Below are positions 28,261 through 38,800 of a stretch of DNA of 64,000 nt, one piece after another. The translations under genes were made by a program, and so were the position numbers. Numbering within the stretch: position 1 is the first letter of the stretch; each line of letters opens with the position of its first letter. The stretch covers positions 1,464,501 to 1,528,500 of the forward strand of contig NZ_JAHBAG010000001.1 in the NCBI RefSeq assembly GCF_020510445.1. Direction: 5' to 3'. The stretch comes from Hydrogenophaga taeniospiralis (GTDB taxonomy: Bacteria; Pseudomonadota; Gammaproteobacteria; Burkholderiales; Burkholderiaceae_C). The notes below the pieces were generated by a model. It saw nothing but the letters and a program-made list of their open reading frames with translations, did no database searches and was not told where the DNA came from.

Positions 28261-29073
28261 CTACGCGAGCCACCTTTTTCTGCGCTTGTAGCTCTTCACA
28301 TCCTTGAACGACTTGCGCTCGCCGCCGCCCATGCCGAGGTAGAACTCTTTCACGTCTTCGTTGTTGCGCAGGTCGGCCGCGGCGCCGTCCATCACGATGC
28401 GGCCCGATTCCATGATGTAGCCGTAGTCGGCGTAGCGCAGCGCCATGTTGGTGTTCTGCTCGGCCAGCAGGAAGGTGACCTTCTCCTTGGTGTTGAGGTC
28501 TTTCACGATCTCGAACACCTCTTCCACGATCTGCGGCGCCAGGCCCATCGAGGGCTCGTCGAGCAGCATCACGCTGGGGTTGGTCATGAGCGCGCGGCCG
28601 ATGGCGCACATCTGCTGCTCGCCGCCCGAGGTGTAGGCCGCCTGCGATGTGCGGCGCGTTTTCAGGCGCGGGAAGTAGTTGTAGACCTTCTCCAGGTTCG
28701 CCGCGATCTCGCCCTTGTCGGTGCGGGTGTAGGAGCCGGTGAGCAGGTTTTCCTCGATGGTCAGGTGGGCAAAACAATGCCGCCCCTCCATCACCTGCAC
28801 CACGCCGCGGTTCACCAGATCGGCCGGCGTGAGGTTTTCGATGCGGTCGCCGCGCAGCTCGATGCTGCCCTTGGTGACCTCGCCGCGCTCGGCCTTGAGC
28901 AGGTTGGAGATGGCGCGCAGCGTGGTCGTCTTGCCCGCGCCGTTGCCACCCAGCACGGCGGCGATCTTGCCTTCGGGCACGTTGAGCGAAACGCCCTTCA
29001 GCACCAGGATCACATGGTTGTAGATGACCTCGATGCCGTTGACGTTGAGAACGATGTTGGGAGTGGTGCTCAT
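28261..29073 (-). CDS. ABC transporter ATP-binding protein, LivF type
   Basis: A 270-aa ATPase. Walker A is G-G-N-G-A-G-K-T-T near residues 40-48, the signature region is Y-T-S-G-G-E-Q-Q-M near 146 (with T-S-G-G-E in place of L-S-G-G-E), Walker B is V-M-L-L-D-E-P-S-M-G near 167, and the switch His is replaced by Gln (L-L-A-E-Q-N). Size and the final tail match LivF proteins of hydrophobic-amino-acid/aromatic-acid transporters. Start ATG 29073 is chosen because GAGGAA lies upstream; an ATG seven codons earlier is less likely. Last component of the Liv set. Confidence 0.9.
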   Translation of the reverse strand: MSTTPNIVLNVNGIEVIYNHVILVLKGVSLNVPEGKIAAVLGGNGAGKTTTLRAISNLLKAERGEVTKGSIELRGDRIENLTPADLVNRGVVQVMEGRHCFAHLTIEENLLTGSYTRTDKGEIAANLEKVYNYFPRLKTRRTSQAAYTSGGEQQMCAIGRALMTNPSVMLLDEPSMGLAPQIVEEVFEIVKDLNTKEKVTFLLAEQNTNMALRYADYGYIMESGRIVMDGAAADLRNNEDVKEFYLGMGGGERKSFKDVKSYKRRKRWLA

Positions 29074-29187
29074 GGTGTGTTCCTCGTGAACCATTCACAA
29101 GACGCGGCGTGCCGGTCTTGTGGATGGCGGCTGGCGAACCAGCCGCGATCACTTTTCAACCTATCCGCCGCGAGTGAGGTGACCCAT

Positions 29188-29275
29188 CCGAGGATGCCGC
29201 CGGGCCGGCTTTGCCGGACGGCTGGCATCGCCCCCTTGAGGGGGGCGCGCGAAGCGCGGCGAGGGTGGGTCAATT
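29188..29275. repeat. Intergenic repeat, copy 6
   Basis: GCCGGGCCGGCTTTGCCGG, CTGGCATCG, CCCCCTTGAGGGGGG, CGCGCGAAGCGCGGC and AGGGTGGGTC, in the gap between the substrate-binding protein and the LivF-type ATPase genes. Confidence 0.75.
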
Positions 29276-29293
29276 CATGCGGCGGGGGTGGGC

Positions 29294-30631
29294 TTAGCTC
29301 TGGCAGTCCTGACCCGTCCTGCGGGTCAGCTTCTTCTCGGCCGCGTACTTGTCGGCCGCGGCCTTGACCATGGGCTTGATGATCTGTTCATCGGCCTGGT
29401 ACCAGTCGCTGCTGAACGCCCACTTGCTGCCGTCCCAGGTGTGGATGCGGGCCCAGGCCGCGCCCATGTGGTCCTGGCAGCTGGTGGAGATCGGGCGCAT
29501 CACGCCCTTGAAGCCCAGCGCGTCGAGCTTGGCCTGCGTGAGGTTGAGGTTTTCATAGCCCCAGCGCGCCTGTTCGCCCGTCATCACCTTGCCCTTGCCA
29601 TACTTCTCCTGCGCAGCACGAACACCCTCCACCGCGAACATGGCGCTCATGAGACCGCGCATGTAGAGCACCTGGCCCACTTCGTCCTTGGGCCCCGTGC
29701 CCTGGCCCTTGGCGTGCACCTTTTCCAGGATCTCCTTGACCACGGCCGAGCCGGTTTCGGTGCCGTGCTGCATGGTGATGGCGTTGTAGCCCTTGGCGCC
29801 CGCGCCCACGTCCTTCACGTCGGGCTCGGCGCCGGCCCACCACACGCCGTACATCTTCTCGCGCGGGTAGCCGGTGGCCTGCGCTTCCTTCAGCGCGGTG
29901 GAGTTCATCACGCCCCAGCCCCAGTTGAGCACGTAGTCGGGGCGGTTCTGGCGGATCTGCAGCCAGGTGGCCTTCTGTTCCACACCGGGGTGGGTCACGG
30001 GCAGCAGGCTCAGCGAAAAGCCGTGCATGGCGGCGCGTTCCTGCAGCAACGGGATCGGCTCCTTGCCGTAGGGGCTGTCGTGGTAGACCAGCGCGATCTT
30101 CTTGCCCTTGAGCTTGTCGTAGCCGCCTTCCTTCTTGGCGATGTGCTGGATCAGCACGTCGGCCGCCACCCAGTAGGTGCCGGCAATCGGGAAGTTCCAC
30201 TTGAACACGCCGCCGTCGGCCGACTCGCTGCGGCCATAGCCGGCGGTGATCAGCGGGATCTTGTCGCTCGGGGCCTTTTCGGTCAGGGCAAAGGTGATGC
30301 CGGTGGACAGCGGCTGGAACACCGTGGCGCCGCCGTTCTTGCCCTTCAGGCGCTCGTAGCATTCCACGCCGCGGTCGGTGGCGTAGCCGGTTTCGCACTC
30401 CTCGAACGAGACCTTCACCCCGTTGACGCCGCCGCGGGCGTTGGTGAGCTTGAGGTAGTCGGCGTAGCCGTTGGCGAAGGGCACGCCGTTGGGCGCGTAG
30501 GCGCCGGTGCGGTACACCAGTGAGGGAAAGAACTGCTCCTTGGCCTGGGCCATGGCAGCCGTCGGGACCACGGCACCCGACAGGGCGGCACAGGCCAGTG
30601 ACACGGAGAGAACCAGATTACGCATTTTCAT
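29294..30631 (-). CDS. ABC transporter substrate-binding protein, LivK type
   Basis: A 445-aa periplasmic receptor, longer than classical LivK (about 370) and like those of aromatic-acid transporters. It has a signal peptide (V-L-S-V-S-L-A-C-A-A-L-S-G-A, cleavage at A-M-A near residue 28) and a type I periplasmic-binding fold: Y-R-T-G-A-Y-A-P-N-G near 40, F-E-E-C-E-T-G-Y near 75, I-P-L-I-T-A-G-Y-G near 125. Start taken at ATG 30631, which has AGGAGACA seven bases before it. It lies between the permease and LivF-type genes in a complete Liv operon. Confidence 0.9.
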   Translation of the reverse strand: MKMRNLVLSVSLACAALSGAVVPTAAMAQAKEQFFPSLVYRTGAYAPNGVPFANGYADYLKLTNARGGVNGVKVSFEECETGYATDRGVECYERLKGKNGGATVFQPLSTGITFALTEKAPSDKIPLITAGYGRSESADGGVFKWNFPIAGTYWVAADVLIQHIAKKEGGYDKLKGKKIALVYHDSPYGKEPIPLLQERAAMHGFSLSLLPVTHPGVEQKATWLQIRQNRPDYVLNWGWGVMNSTALKEAQATGYPREKMYGVWWAGAEPDVKDVGAGAKGYNAITMQHGTETGSAVVKEILEKVHAKGQGTGPKDEVGQVLYMRGLMSAMFAVEGVRAAQEKYGKGKVMTGEQARWGYENLNLTQAKLDALGFKGVMRPISTSCQDHMGAAWARIHTWDGSKWAFSSDWYQADEQIIKPMVKAAADKYAAEKKLTRRTGQDCQS

Positions 30632-30706
30632 CACTTGTCTCCTATAGGAACGTTCAAACACACACTGAAAAACCAACCGAAAAACAACCGCACCGCCGGA
30701 GCGCGT

Positions 30707-31783
30707 CTAGTGCGGGAAGGGCCAGAGGCGAAGTTTCTGTTTGCCGATGCTCCAGAGCTTGGCCAGCCCGTGCGGCTCCACGATCAGGAACCACACGATC
30801 AGGGCGCCGAACACCATGAACTCCGTGTGGGACACGGCGGCGGTGGAAATCTCCACGCCGAGCAGCGCGCCCAGGGCGGGCAGGAACTGGTTCAAGAAAA
30901 TGGGCAGCACCACGATGAAGGCCGCGCCGAAGAAGCTGCCCATGATGGAACCCATGCCGCCGATGATCACCATGAAGAGCAGCTGGAACGAGCGGTCGAT
31001 GGAGAAGGCCGCGGGCTCCCACGAGCCCAGGTGCACGAAGCCCCACAGGCCGCCGGCCACGCCCACGATGAACGAGCTGACCGCGAAGGCGCTGAGCTTG
31101 GCGTACATGGGGCGGATGCCGATCACCGCGGCGGCCACGTCCATGTCGCGGATCGCCATCCACTCGCGGCCGATGGCCGAGCGCACCAGGTTTTTCGCCA
31201 GCAGCGCGAACACCACCAGGAAGGCCAGGCAGAACAGGTACTTCTGCAGCGGCGTTTCGATGGACAGGCCGAACACCTGCAGGTTGGACACCGAGACCGA
31301 GCCCGAGGCGTTGTTGTTGGTGAACCAGCCGATGCGCAGGAACGCCCAGTCGCAGAAGAACTGCGCCGCCAGCGTGGCCACCGCGAGGTACAGCCCCTTC
31401 ACCCGCAGGCTGGGGATGCCGAAGAACATGCCCACCAGCGTGGCGAAGAAACCGCCCGAGAGCAGGGCGATGATCAGTGGCATGCCCTCGATGCGGATGT
31501 AGGTGTTGTAGGCCATGTAGGCGCCCACCGCCATGAAGGCACCCGAGCCCAGCGAGATCTGCCCGCAGTAGCCCACCAGGATGTTCACGCCCAGCGCGGC
31601 CAGCGCCAGGATCAGGAACGGGATCAGGATGGCGCGGAACAGGTACTCGTCGGCCAGCATCGGCACGCCGATGAAGGCGAAGGCGATCAGCACGAGGATG
31701 GCCCAGCGGTCCTGCGCGATCGGGAAGATCTGCTGGTCGGCGCGGTAGGAGGTCTTGAATTGACCGTTTTCACGATAGAACAT
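30707..31783 (-). CDS. ABC transporter permease, LivM type
   Basis: A 358-aa integral membrane protein with about ten hydrophobic segments. The LivM signature appears in the first third (L-G-V-N-I-L-V-G-Y-C-G-Q-I-S-L-G-S-G-A-F), and the EAA-like loop R-S-A-I-G-R-E-W-M-A-I-R-D-M-D-V-A-A lies near residues 207-225. It pairs with the LivH-type permease encoded 33 bp upstream to form the inner-membrane channel of the transporter. Confidence 0.92.
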   Translation of the reverse strand: MFYRENGQFKTSYRADQQIFPIAQDRWAILVLIAFAFIGVPMLADEYLFRAILIPFLILALAALGVNILVGYCGQISLGSGAFMAVGAYMAYNTYIRIEGMPLIIALLSGGFFATLVGMFFGIPSLRVKGLYLAVATLAAQFFCDWAFLRIGWFTNNNASGSVSVSNLQVFGLSIETPLQKYLFCLAFLVVFALLAKNLVRSAIGREWMAIRDMDVAAAVIGIRPMYAKLSAFAVSSFIVGVAGGLWGFVHLGSWEPAAFSIDRSFQLLFMVIIGGMGSIMGSFFGAAFIVVLPIFLNQFLPALGALLGVEISTAAVSHTEFMVFGALIVWFLIVEPHGLAKLWSIGKQKLRLWPFPH

Positions 31784-31816
31784 GGTGCGAGCCCTTTCTT
31801 TGTTTTCGTTGTGCGG

Positions 31817-32746
31817 TCACACGCGGTCAATAATTTTTTCGCCGAACAAGCCTTGCGGCCGGAACAGCAGGAACACCAGCGCCAGCACGTACGCAAACCA
31901 GATCTCGATGCCGCCGCCCACGTAGGGGCCGAGGTAGACCTCGGAGAGCTTCTCGCCCACGCCGATGATCAGGCCGCCGATGATGGCGCCGGGTACCGAG
32001 GTGAGGCCGCCCAGGATGATCACGGGCAGGGCGCGCAGCGCCACCGTGGTCAGCGAAAACTGCACACCCAGCTTGGAGCCCCAGATGATCCCGGCCACCA
32101 GCGCGGTGATGCCGGCCACGAACCACACGATCACCCAGATGCGGTTGAGCGGGATGCCGATGGACTGCGCCGCCTGGTGGTCGTCGGCCACCGCGCGCAG
32201 GGCGCGGCCGGTGCCGGTCTTCTGGAAGAACAGCGAGAGCACGGCCACCAGCAGCGCGGCCACGCAGGCGGCGTACACGTCCTCCAGGTTGACCAGCACG
32301 CCGCCTTCGAAGGTGCCCTCGAACAGGAACACCGGGTCCTTGGGCATGCCCACGTCGATCTGGTAGATGTCCGAGCCGAAGAGCGTCTGGCCCAGGCCGT
32401 CGATGAAGTAGGTGATGCCCAGCGTGGCCATGAGCAGGGTCACACCCTCCTGGTTCACCAGATGGCGCAACACCAGGCGCTCGATCAGCCAGGCCAGCGC
32501 GAACATGAGCACCGCCGCCAGCGCGAAGGCCAGCACGTTGCCGATCAGCTTGCTCTCCAGGCCCAGCCACTGCGGGATCCAGGCGGAGAAGCGGGCCATG
32601 GCCAGCGCCGCGAACAGCACCATCGCGCCTTGGGCGAAGTTGAACACGCCCGAGGCCTTGAAGATCAGTACGAAGCCCAGCGCCACCAGCGAATACAGCA
32701 TGCCGGCCATGAGGCCGCCCAGCAATGTTTCAAGAAAAAAAGCCAT
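31817..32746 (-). CDS. ABC transporter permease, LivH type
   Basis: A 309-aa permease with eight or more membrane segments. It has the LivH start (L-L-G-G-L-M-A-G-M-L-Y-S-L-V-A-L-G-F-V-L-I-F-K near residues 8-30, followed by N-F-A-Q-G) and the cytoplasmic loop G-R-A-L-R-A-V-A-D-D-H-Q-A-A near 176-190. It is separated from the LivG-type gene by 155 bp that contain a repeat element in reverse orientation. Confidence 0.92.
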   Translation of the reverse strand: MAFFLETLLGGLMAGMLYSLVALGFVLIFKASGVFNFAQGAMVLFAALAMARFSAWIPQWLGLESKLIGNVLAFALAAVLMFALAWLIERLVLRHLVNQEGVTLLMATLGITYFIDGLGQTLFGSDIYQIDVGMPKDPVFLFEGTFEGGVLVNLEDVYAACVAALLVAVLSLFFQKTGTGRALRAVADDHQAAQSIGIPLNRIWVIVWFVAGITALVAGIIWGSKLGVQFSLTTVALRALPVIILGGLTSVPGAIIGGLIIGVGEKLSEVYLGPYVGGGIEIWFAYVLALVFLLFRPQGLFGEKIIDRV

Positions 32747-32759
32747 GGCTTATCTCTCC

Positions 32760-32860
32760 CCCGTTGCTTGCTCGCTGCGCGTAGCCGCATCCCCCCTCAA
32801 GGGGGCGGCGCTGGCAGCCCGGCAGAGCCGGTTCTGCGGCGCCCTGGGTTGGCGCTCCTT
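32760..32860. repeat. Intergenic repeat, copy 7 (opposite orientation)
   Basis: The same elements as in the copies at 25.7-29.2 kb appear reversed: CTCGCTGCGCGTAGC, ATCCCCCCTCAAGGGGGCGG, then GCCCGGCAGAGCCGGTTC. It lies in the gap between the LivG-type and LivH-type genes. Confidence 0.65.
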
Positions 32861-32901
32861 CACATGGACTGGTGTGTTGTTCTGATACATGGTCTGTCCC
32901 A

Positions 32902-33684
32902 TCAATGTGATGTGCCGAGGTACGCGCTGATGACTTCTTCGTTGTTGCGCACCTCGTCGGGTGTGCCGTCGCCGATCTTCTTGCCGTAGTCGAGCACCAC
33001 CACGCGGTCGCTGATGTCCATCACCACGCCCATGTCGTGTTCGATCAGCACGATGGTGGTGCCGAACTCGTCGTTCACGTCGAGGATGAAGCGGCTCATG
33101 TCCTGCTTCTCTTCCAGGTTCATGCCGGCCATGGGTTCGTCCAGCAGCAGCACCTGCGGCTCCATCGCCAGCGCGCGGCCCAGGTCCACGCGCTTTTGCA
33201 GGCCGTAGGGCAACTGGCCCACGGGTGTCTTGCGGTGCGCCTGGATTTCCAGGAAGTCGATGATGTGTTCGACGAACTCGCGGTGCTGCTCTTCTTCGCG
33301 CTGGGCCGGCCCCAGGCGCAGCGCCTGCAGGAAGAGGTTGCTCTTGATGCGCAGGTTGCGCCCGGTCATGATGTTGTCGATCACGCTCATGCCCTTGAAC
33401 AGCGCCAGGTTCTGGAAGGTGCGGGCGATGCCCATCTCGGCGACCTGGCGGCTGTTCATGTGCTTGAAGGTCTGGCCGCGAAAGCTGATGCTGCCGTCCT
33501 GCGGCTGGTACACGCCGTTGATGCAGTTGAGCATGGAGCTCTTGCCCGCGCCGTTGGGGCCGATGATGGCGCGCACCTCGTGCTCCTTCACGTTGAAGGA
33601 GATGTCGGTGAGGGCCTTCACGCCGCCAAAGCGCAGGCTGATGTTTTGCACGTCGAGGATGACGTCGCCAATCTTTTTGGTCAT
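32902..33684 (-). CDS. ABC transporter ATP-binding protein, LivG type
   Basis: A 260-aa ATPase with Walker A G-P-N-G-A-G-K-S-S near residues 41-49, Walker B V-L-L-L-D-E-P-M-A-G-M-N near 165, and the switch histidine in V-L-I-E-H-D-M. The D-loop and C-terminal region match LivG. The canonical signature L-S-G-G-Q is replaced by Q-L-P-Y-G-L-Q-K-R-V near 143, a known variant in LivG-like subunits. The ATG overlaps the stop of the upstream acyl-CoA synthetase gene by four bases, linking transport and activation in one transcript. Confidence 0.9.
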   Translation of the reverse strand: MTKKIGDVILDVQNISLRFGGVKALTDISFNVKEHEVRAIIGPNGAGKSSMLNCINGVYQPQDGSISFRGQTFKHMNSRQVAEMGIARTFQNLALFKGMSVIDNIMTGRNLRIKSNLFLQALRLGPAQREEEQHREFVEHIIDFLEIQAHRKTPVGQLPYGLQKRVDLGRALAMEPQVLLLDEPMAGMNLEEKQDMSRFILDVNDEFGTTIVLIEHDMGVVMDISDRVVVLDYGKKIGDGTPDEVRNNEEVISAYLGTSH

Positions 33685-35627
33685 GCCGCAGCTTTCACGG
33701 GTGCAAAGGTCCTGGCGTCGTCCACCTTCAGCGTGGCGCTCACGCTGCCGGTGCGGCCGTCTTCGAACTTCACCTGGGTTTCAATGAACTGCTCGGTCTT
33801 GCCGCTGTACAGGGCGTCGACCAGCACGCTGTATTTGTCGGCGATGAAGCCGCGGCGGACCTTGTTGGTGCGCGTGAGTTCGCCGTCGTCGGCGTCCAGT
33901 TCCTTGTGCAGCACCAGGAAGCGGCTGATCTGGCTGCCGGCCAGCAGCTCGTCGCGGCTCAGGTCGGCGTTGACCTTCTCCACGCACTCGCGGATCAGCT
34001 CGTAGACCTCGGGCTTCTGCGCCAGGTCGGTGTAGCCGGCGTAGGGCAGGTTGCGGCGCTCGGCCCAGTTGCCCACGGCCTCGAAGTCGATGTTGATCAT
34101 CGCGCAGACCTTCTCGCGCTGGTCGCCGTAGGCCACGGCTTCCTTGATGTGCGAGAAGAACTTGAGCTTGTTCTCCACGTACTTGGGCGCGAACATGGCG
34201 CCGTCGTTGGCACCGCCCTTGATGCGGCCCACGTCTTTCACGCGGTCGATGATCTTCAGGTGGCCCGAGGCGTCGATGAAGCCCGCATCGCTGGTGTGGT
34301 ACCAGCCGTCGGCCGTCAACACCTCGGCCGTGGCCTCGGGGTTCTTGTAGTAGCCCTTGAGCAGGCCGGGCGATTTCACCAGGATCTCGCCGGTCTCGCT
34401 CAGCTTGATCTCCACGCCCTCGCAGGGAACGCCCACGGTGTCGGCGCGCGCTTCGTTGTCGGGCTGCAGGCAGACGAACACGGCCGTCTCGGTCGAGCCG
34501 TAGAGCTGCTTGAGGTTGATGCCGATGGAGCGGTAGAAACTGAACAGATCAGGCCCGATGGCCTCGCCCGCGGTATAGGCCACACGCACGCGGGAGAGCC
34601 CCAGGCTGTTGCGCAGCGGGCCATAGACGAACACATTGCCCAGCGCGTACTTGATCGAGTCCAGCAGGCCCACCGGCTTGCCGTCAAGCTTGTCCGGGCC
34701 GACGCGTCGCGCCACGTCCATGAAGCCGTGGAACATCTTGCGCTTGATCGCGCCCGCGTCTTCCATGCGGATCATCACCGTGGTGAGCAGGCCCTCGAAC
34801 ACGCGCGGCGGCGCGAAGTAATAGGTGGGCCCGACTTCCTTCAGGTCGATGGTGACGGTGGCGCCCGACTCCGGGCAGTTCACCACGTAGCCGGCCACCA
34901 GCCACTGCGCGTAGCTGAAGATGTTCTGCCCGATCCAGGCGGGCGGCAGGTAGGCCAGCACCTCGTCGTTTTCGGTCAGCTTGTCAAAGCGCGCGCCCAC
35001 GGCCGCGCGGTCGATCAGCGTGTTGTGCGTGTGCACCACGCCCTTGGGGTTGCCGGTGGTGCCGCTGGTGAAGAACATCGCGGCCACGTCGTCGGGCTGG
35101 GCCATGTCCACCTGCTGCTGGAACAGCTGGGTGTGGATCTTCGCGAAGGCCTGGCCAGCGCCGATCAGTTCTTCCAGCGCGCCCAGGCCGGGTTGGTCGT
35201 AGTTGCGCAGGCCGCGCGGGTCGTCGTAGTAGATGTGCAAGAGCTGCGGGCAGCGGTCGCGGATTTCGAGCATCTTGTCCACCTGCTCCTGGTCTTCCAC
35301 CACCGCGAAACGCACCTCGGCGTTGTTGATCGGGAACACGCATTCGGCGCCCACCGCGTCCTGGTACAGCGGCACGGGAATGGCGCCCAGCGACTGCGCG
35401 GCCAGCATGGTGGCGTACAGGCGGGGCCGGTTGGCGCCGATCACCACCATGTGTTCACCGCGCTGCAGGCCGGCCTGGTGCAGGCCGCAGGCGATCGCCT
35501 CGACCAGCTGCGCCATGGCGGCCCAGGTGGTGGTCTGCCAGATGCCGTATTCCTTTTCACGCATCGCCGCCGCGCCCGGGCGGCGTTTCGCGTGGTCCAG
35601 CAAGAGCCGGGGGAAAGTGTTTTGCAT
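33681..35627 (-). CDS. AMP-dependent acyl-CoA synthetase (long-chain type), first gene of the Liv operon
   Basis: A 648-aa adenylate-forming enzyme of the long-chain acyl-CoA synthetase (FAA1-like) family. The phosphate-binding motif F-F-T-S-G-T-T-G-N-P-K-G lies near residues 183-194, Y-G-S-T-E-T-A near 375, and Y-H-T-S-D-A-G-F near 443. Members of this type head Liv-type transporter operons in many betaproteobacteria and are thought to activate aromatic or fatty acids as they enter. The motif TTGTCG-N6-CGACAA lies 110 bp upstream and may control the whole operon (synthetase, LivG, H, M, K, F, PaaK-like). True substrate unknown. Confidence 0.85.
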   Translation of the reverse strand: MQNTFPRLLLDHAKRRPGAAAMREKEYGIWQTTTWAAMAQLVEAIACGLHQAGLQRGEHMVVIGANRPRLYATMLAAQSLGAIPVPLYQDAVGAECVFPINNAEVRFAVVEDQEQVDKMLEIRDRCPQLLHIYYDDPRGLRNYDQPGLGALEELIGAGQAFAKIHTQLFQQQVDMAQPDDVAAMFFTSGTTGNPKGVVHTHNTLIDRAAVGARFDKLTENDEVLAYLPPAWIGQNIFSYAQWLVAGYVVNCPESGATVTIDLKEVGPTYYFAPPRVFEGLLTTVMIRMEDAGAIKRKMFHGFMDVARRVGPDKLDGKPVGLLDSIKYALGNVFVYGPLRNSLGLSRVRVAYTAGEAIGPDLFSFYRSIGINLKQLYGSTETAVFVCLQPDNEARADTVGVPCEGVEIKLSETGEILVKSPGLLKGYYKNPEATAEVLTADGWYHTSDAGFIDASGHLKIIDRVKDVGRIKGGANDGAMFAPKYVENKLKFFSHIKEAVAYGDQREKVCAMINIDFEAVGNWAERRNLPYAGYTDLAQKPEVYELIRECVEKVNADLSRDELLAGSQISRFLVLHKELDADDGELTRTNKVRRGFIADKYSVLVDALYSGKTEQFIETQVKFEDGRTGSVSATLKVDDARTFAPVKAAA

Positions 35628-35737
35628 TGCCGAAGTCTCCTGAGTCCGAGGGTCGTGGCAGACCGCTTCCGGGGTCTGTGGGCACCCCAGGTTTGAATCA
35701 TTCTGGGCGCGATGTTAGGCAGATGTTTGACGTTGTG

Positions 35738-35755
35738 TTGTCGGTACGACGACAA
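35738..35755. promoter_or_regulatory. Palindromic operator candidate TTGTCG-N6-CGACAA, copy 1
   Basis: TTGTCGGTACGACGACAA is an 18-bp inverted repeat with 6-bp perfect arms. It lies 110 bp before the synthetase start and 70 bp before the divergent gene at 35825. The same arms and spacing recur at 42336-42353. The size is like that of Crp/Fnr-family sites, and a gene for such a regulator lies between the two copies. Confidence 0.6.
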
Positions 35756-35824
35756 TTGAAGGGTCTGCCCTCCTAGGACTTTCCCTAGGGAAGTCCCACA
35801 AAAACCGCCTCCCGAAGGGCATGC

Positions 35825-38800
35825 ATGCTGTTTTTCCTCTCTCTGCTGTTGACGGTCTGGGTCTCGCTGCGCTGGGCCTCGTGCTTCGCCCGTTCACCGG
35901 CCGACGGCTATTGGATCTTTGTCGCCAGCGTGATGCTGCAGGTCGGTGCGATCACCAGCCTGACTTCATTGGTTCACCAGTTGACCCCGTCGATGTGGGT
36001 GCTGGTTCAGGTGCTCGTTGGCGCCGTCACGGTGCTGTTGACGGGCGGTCCGCGCCGGCCAACGGGGATGGCGTGGAGCCGGTGGTATTCAAGACTCGCA
36101 GCGTTCGTGTCGGGGCTCTCGCTCTGGGGGGGCTTGGCGCTGAGTGCCATCTGCGGTATGTCGCTGGTGTCGATGGTGGTGCAGGTGGCGACCCCCCTTC
36201 AGGGTTACGACGAGAGGATGTACCACGCCTCACGGGTCATCTACTGGATTCAGCACCAGACGGTCTTTCCCTTTGACACGCACAACATCCGGCAAACGAT
36301 CGTTCCTTTCGGAAGTGAACTGTTCTTCTTGTGGCCGGTGCTGCTGACGAAAACCGAGGCAGTGGGCCGTCTGGTCTTCTGGTTGGCGCTCCCGTTGGCA
36401 TCGGTCGGCCAGTACGTTCTCTTGCGCACGCTGAAGCTGAGCCAGACGGTGGCCCTGGTCGGTGTGCTGATCCTGATCTCGACCCCTCTCATTGCGTCCA
36501 GTACGGTGGGACTCAAGCCGGAAATCTGGTCCATCGTTGCCTTGCTGGGGCTTGCCTATTGGGCCGTTTCCATTGGCGCGGGAGCTGAGGAGGCAAAGGC
36601 GAAATTTTTCTTTCTGGGGGTGTTCGCGGTCCTGAGCATCAACGTCAGGTCCTTTCCCCTGTCGCTGCTTCCCAGCCTGTTGCTGATCGTGTGGTGGGCG
36701 CCCGGTCCGTTTTCGTTCGCCACGCGGTTGAAACCTTTCGCTGCCGGTCTGGTGGGCGCGGGTCTTTTGAGTTCGCTGCTCATTCCACTGGCATTCAACA
36801 CCGCCCTCTACCACCACCCGCTGGGGCCGGGTGAGGTTCGGCGCATCATCCAGGCCGATGTCTCGCCAAGGGTGATGTACACGCACGCCGTCCGCTTTGC
36901 ATCCTTGCTGTGGGAGCTGCCCGACGTGCCTGCTTCGGCCGAAACGCGAAGCCACTTCAGTGGCGCCGCCAACCGATTCATCTCGGCCATGGGCGCTGGC
37001 GTGCCCTTGGCCGACGAAAACGATCGCCCCTGGCCCGGCCGGTTCGCGTATTCATTGCCGGAGCATTCCACCCGGTTTTCACTGTGGGGGCTGCTGTGGA
37101 TTCCCGTGCTGTTGACGGCGGTGCCACTCTTGATCCGCAACGTGTTGACCACCTGGCCCCGGGTGAGGCTGACGGCTGTTTCGGCACACGCGTTGCTGGC
37201 CATTCCATTGCTGGGAGCCATCCTCTTCGGCGCGCGGTGGATGGTCCAGTCCGAGGTGCCGGGGCGGTTTCTCGTGGGGCCCTATGCCTTGGCGTTGCCC
37301 ATGGGCATCGCACTGATCGCGCCGTACCTCTCCAGCAGGAGAAAGCTCGCGCAGCTGCTCATCGCGGGGGTGGTCGCGTATGGCGTGTACCAGCCTATCC
37401 GGGGGCGGGCTGACGCTGCCGTGCAGGCCATTGCCGTGCCTGTTTCGGAAAGGGTGGTCAACGAACCCTTTGACGAAGTGGTGGGGGCGCTCATGCCACC
37501 CGGCTCTCGTGTGCTTTTTGTGGGGCATCAGCACGCCCGCGACTATCCGCTCTTCCTGCCCGAGGCCCACTATGCCAACGCCGTGATCCCCTGGGGCACA
37601 GGGTCTTTCGATCCGGCAAGAATGCGCCGGTTGATCGCATCGGAACAAGTGAGCCACGTGCTGATCCAGGACGAAAAGCGGGTGGTGTTCAAGTGGTTTC
37701 CCGCCCTCGATACCCGCGAAATGGTGACGTGGCTGACCGCGCAAGCAGGGCTGAAGGCCGTCCATCTCAAGACACCCCACATGCGACTGTTTGAGGTGAG
37801 TGGCGCCGCGGCAATGGATGAGTGGCCGTTCAGTACCACGGAAGCCCCGCCCGCTGCGCCCTTGATCAAAGTCGACGACACCCTCAAAACCCAGGTGGGC
37901 ATCGATCCGACCCTGCTGGAGACAGCTTGGCCGGTCGAGAACCCAGGGGGCAGCGAGGGCGGATACCTGTGGATGGGGCAGGGGTCTGCCGAAGGCCTGG
38001 GGTTCGCGCTGTGGTCGCGGCAGGATCGCGACGTGGACTTCCGGTTCCAGGTGTCCCCCGGCCCCGGGCTGGACGCGCCCGGCAGGAGGGTCATGGTGCT
38101 CCACGACGGCATACCCGTTGGGGACGAGCACCGCTTCCAGGGCGAGGCGGCCATCGTGTTGCGCACCCGTCTCCATGCGGGGCGAAACCTCATCGACCTC
38201 TTTGCCGTGGATGCCGCCACGATCCGTCCGCTGCCCAATGGCGACCCCAGGGGCCTGGTGGTCGGTCTTCACGAGGTTCGCATCGAAGCGGTGCCCGTGG
38301 CCGCGGTGGACGACATTCGCCCCGATTCGCCGGGCCAGGTCGGCGAAAACGCCCGCAGCACTGGGAGCGATGACCTGGCCCGCAGCGCACGCCAGGCGGT
38401 GGGCCTGATCAACCGCCGGCAGCAGGCCGATGGCTATTGGCTCACCTCGCACACCAGCGAGGCGCAGTTTGACGAGCCGACGGAGGAAATGAACACCTAC
38501 GTCACGTCGATGATGGTCGACCTGCTGGGATCCAGGCGTGACCCCGTGGGGCTTGGCGGAGGCCTGGAGCGGGCCCGCACCCATCTGCGCAGCCAGATCG
38601 AAGCCGGCGGACTCGTTCGATACCACGGCCGGCCAGGCACCCGTGCCATGGCCGCGCACGGGCTGTGCACGATCACGCCCGATGCCGACGACACCGCACT
38701 GGTCTGGCGGATCGCCCCCGGTGCCGATGCGTTGCGATCGCCGGCCTTGGAGACGCTGCGGCGGTACCGCACGGCCGAAGGCCTGTACAAGACCTGGCTG

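Noticed and set aside
25678-32860. Treating the GC-rich intergenic palindromes as intrinsic terminators
   Set aside because: None is followed by a T-run and several lie between genes that must be cotranscribed for a complete transporter.
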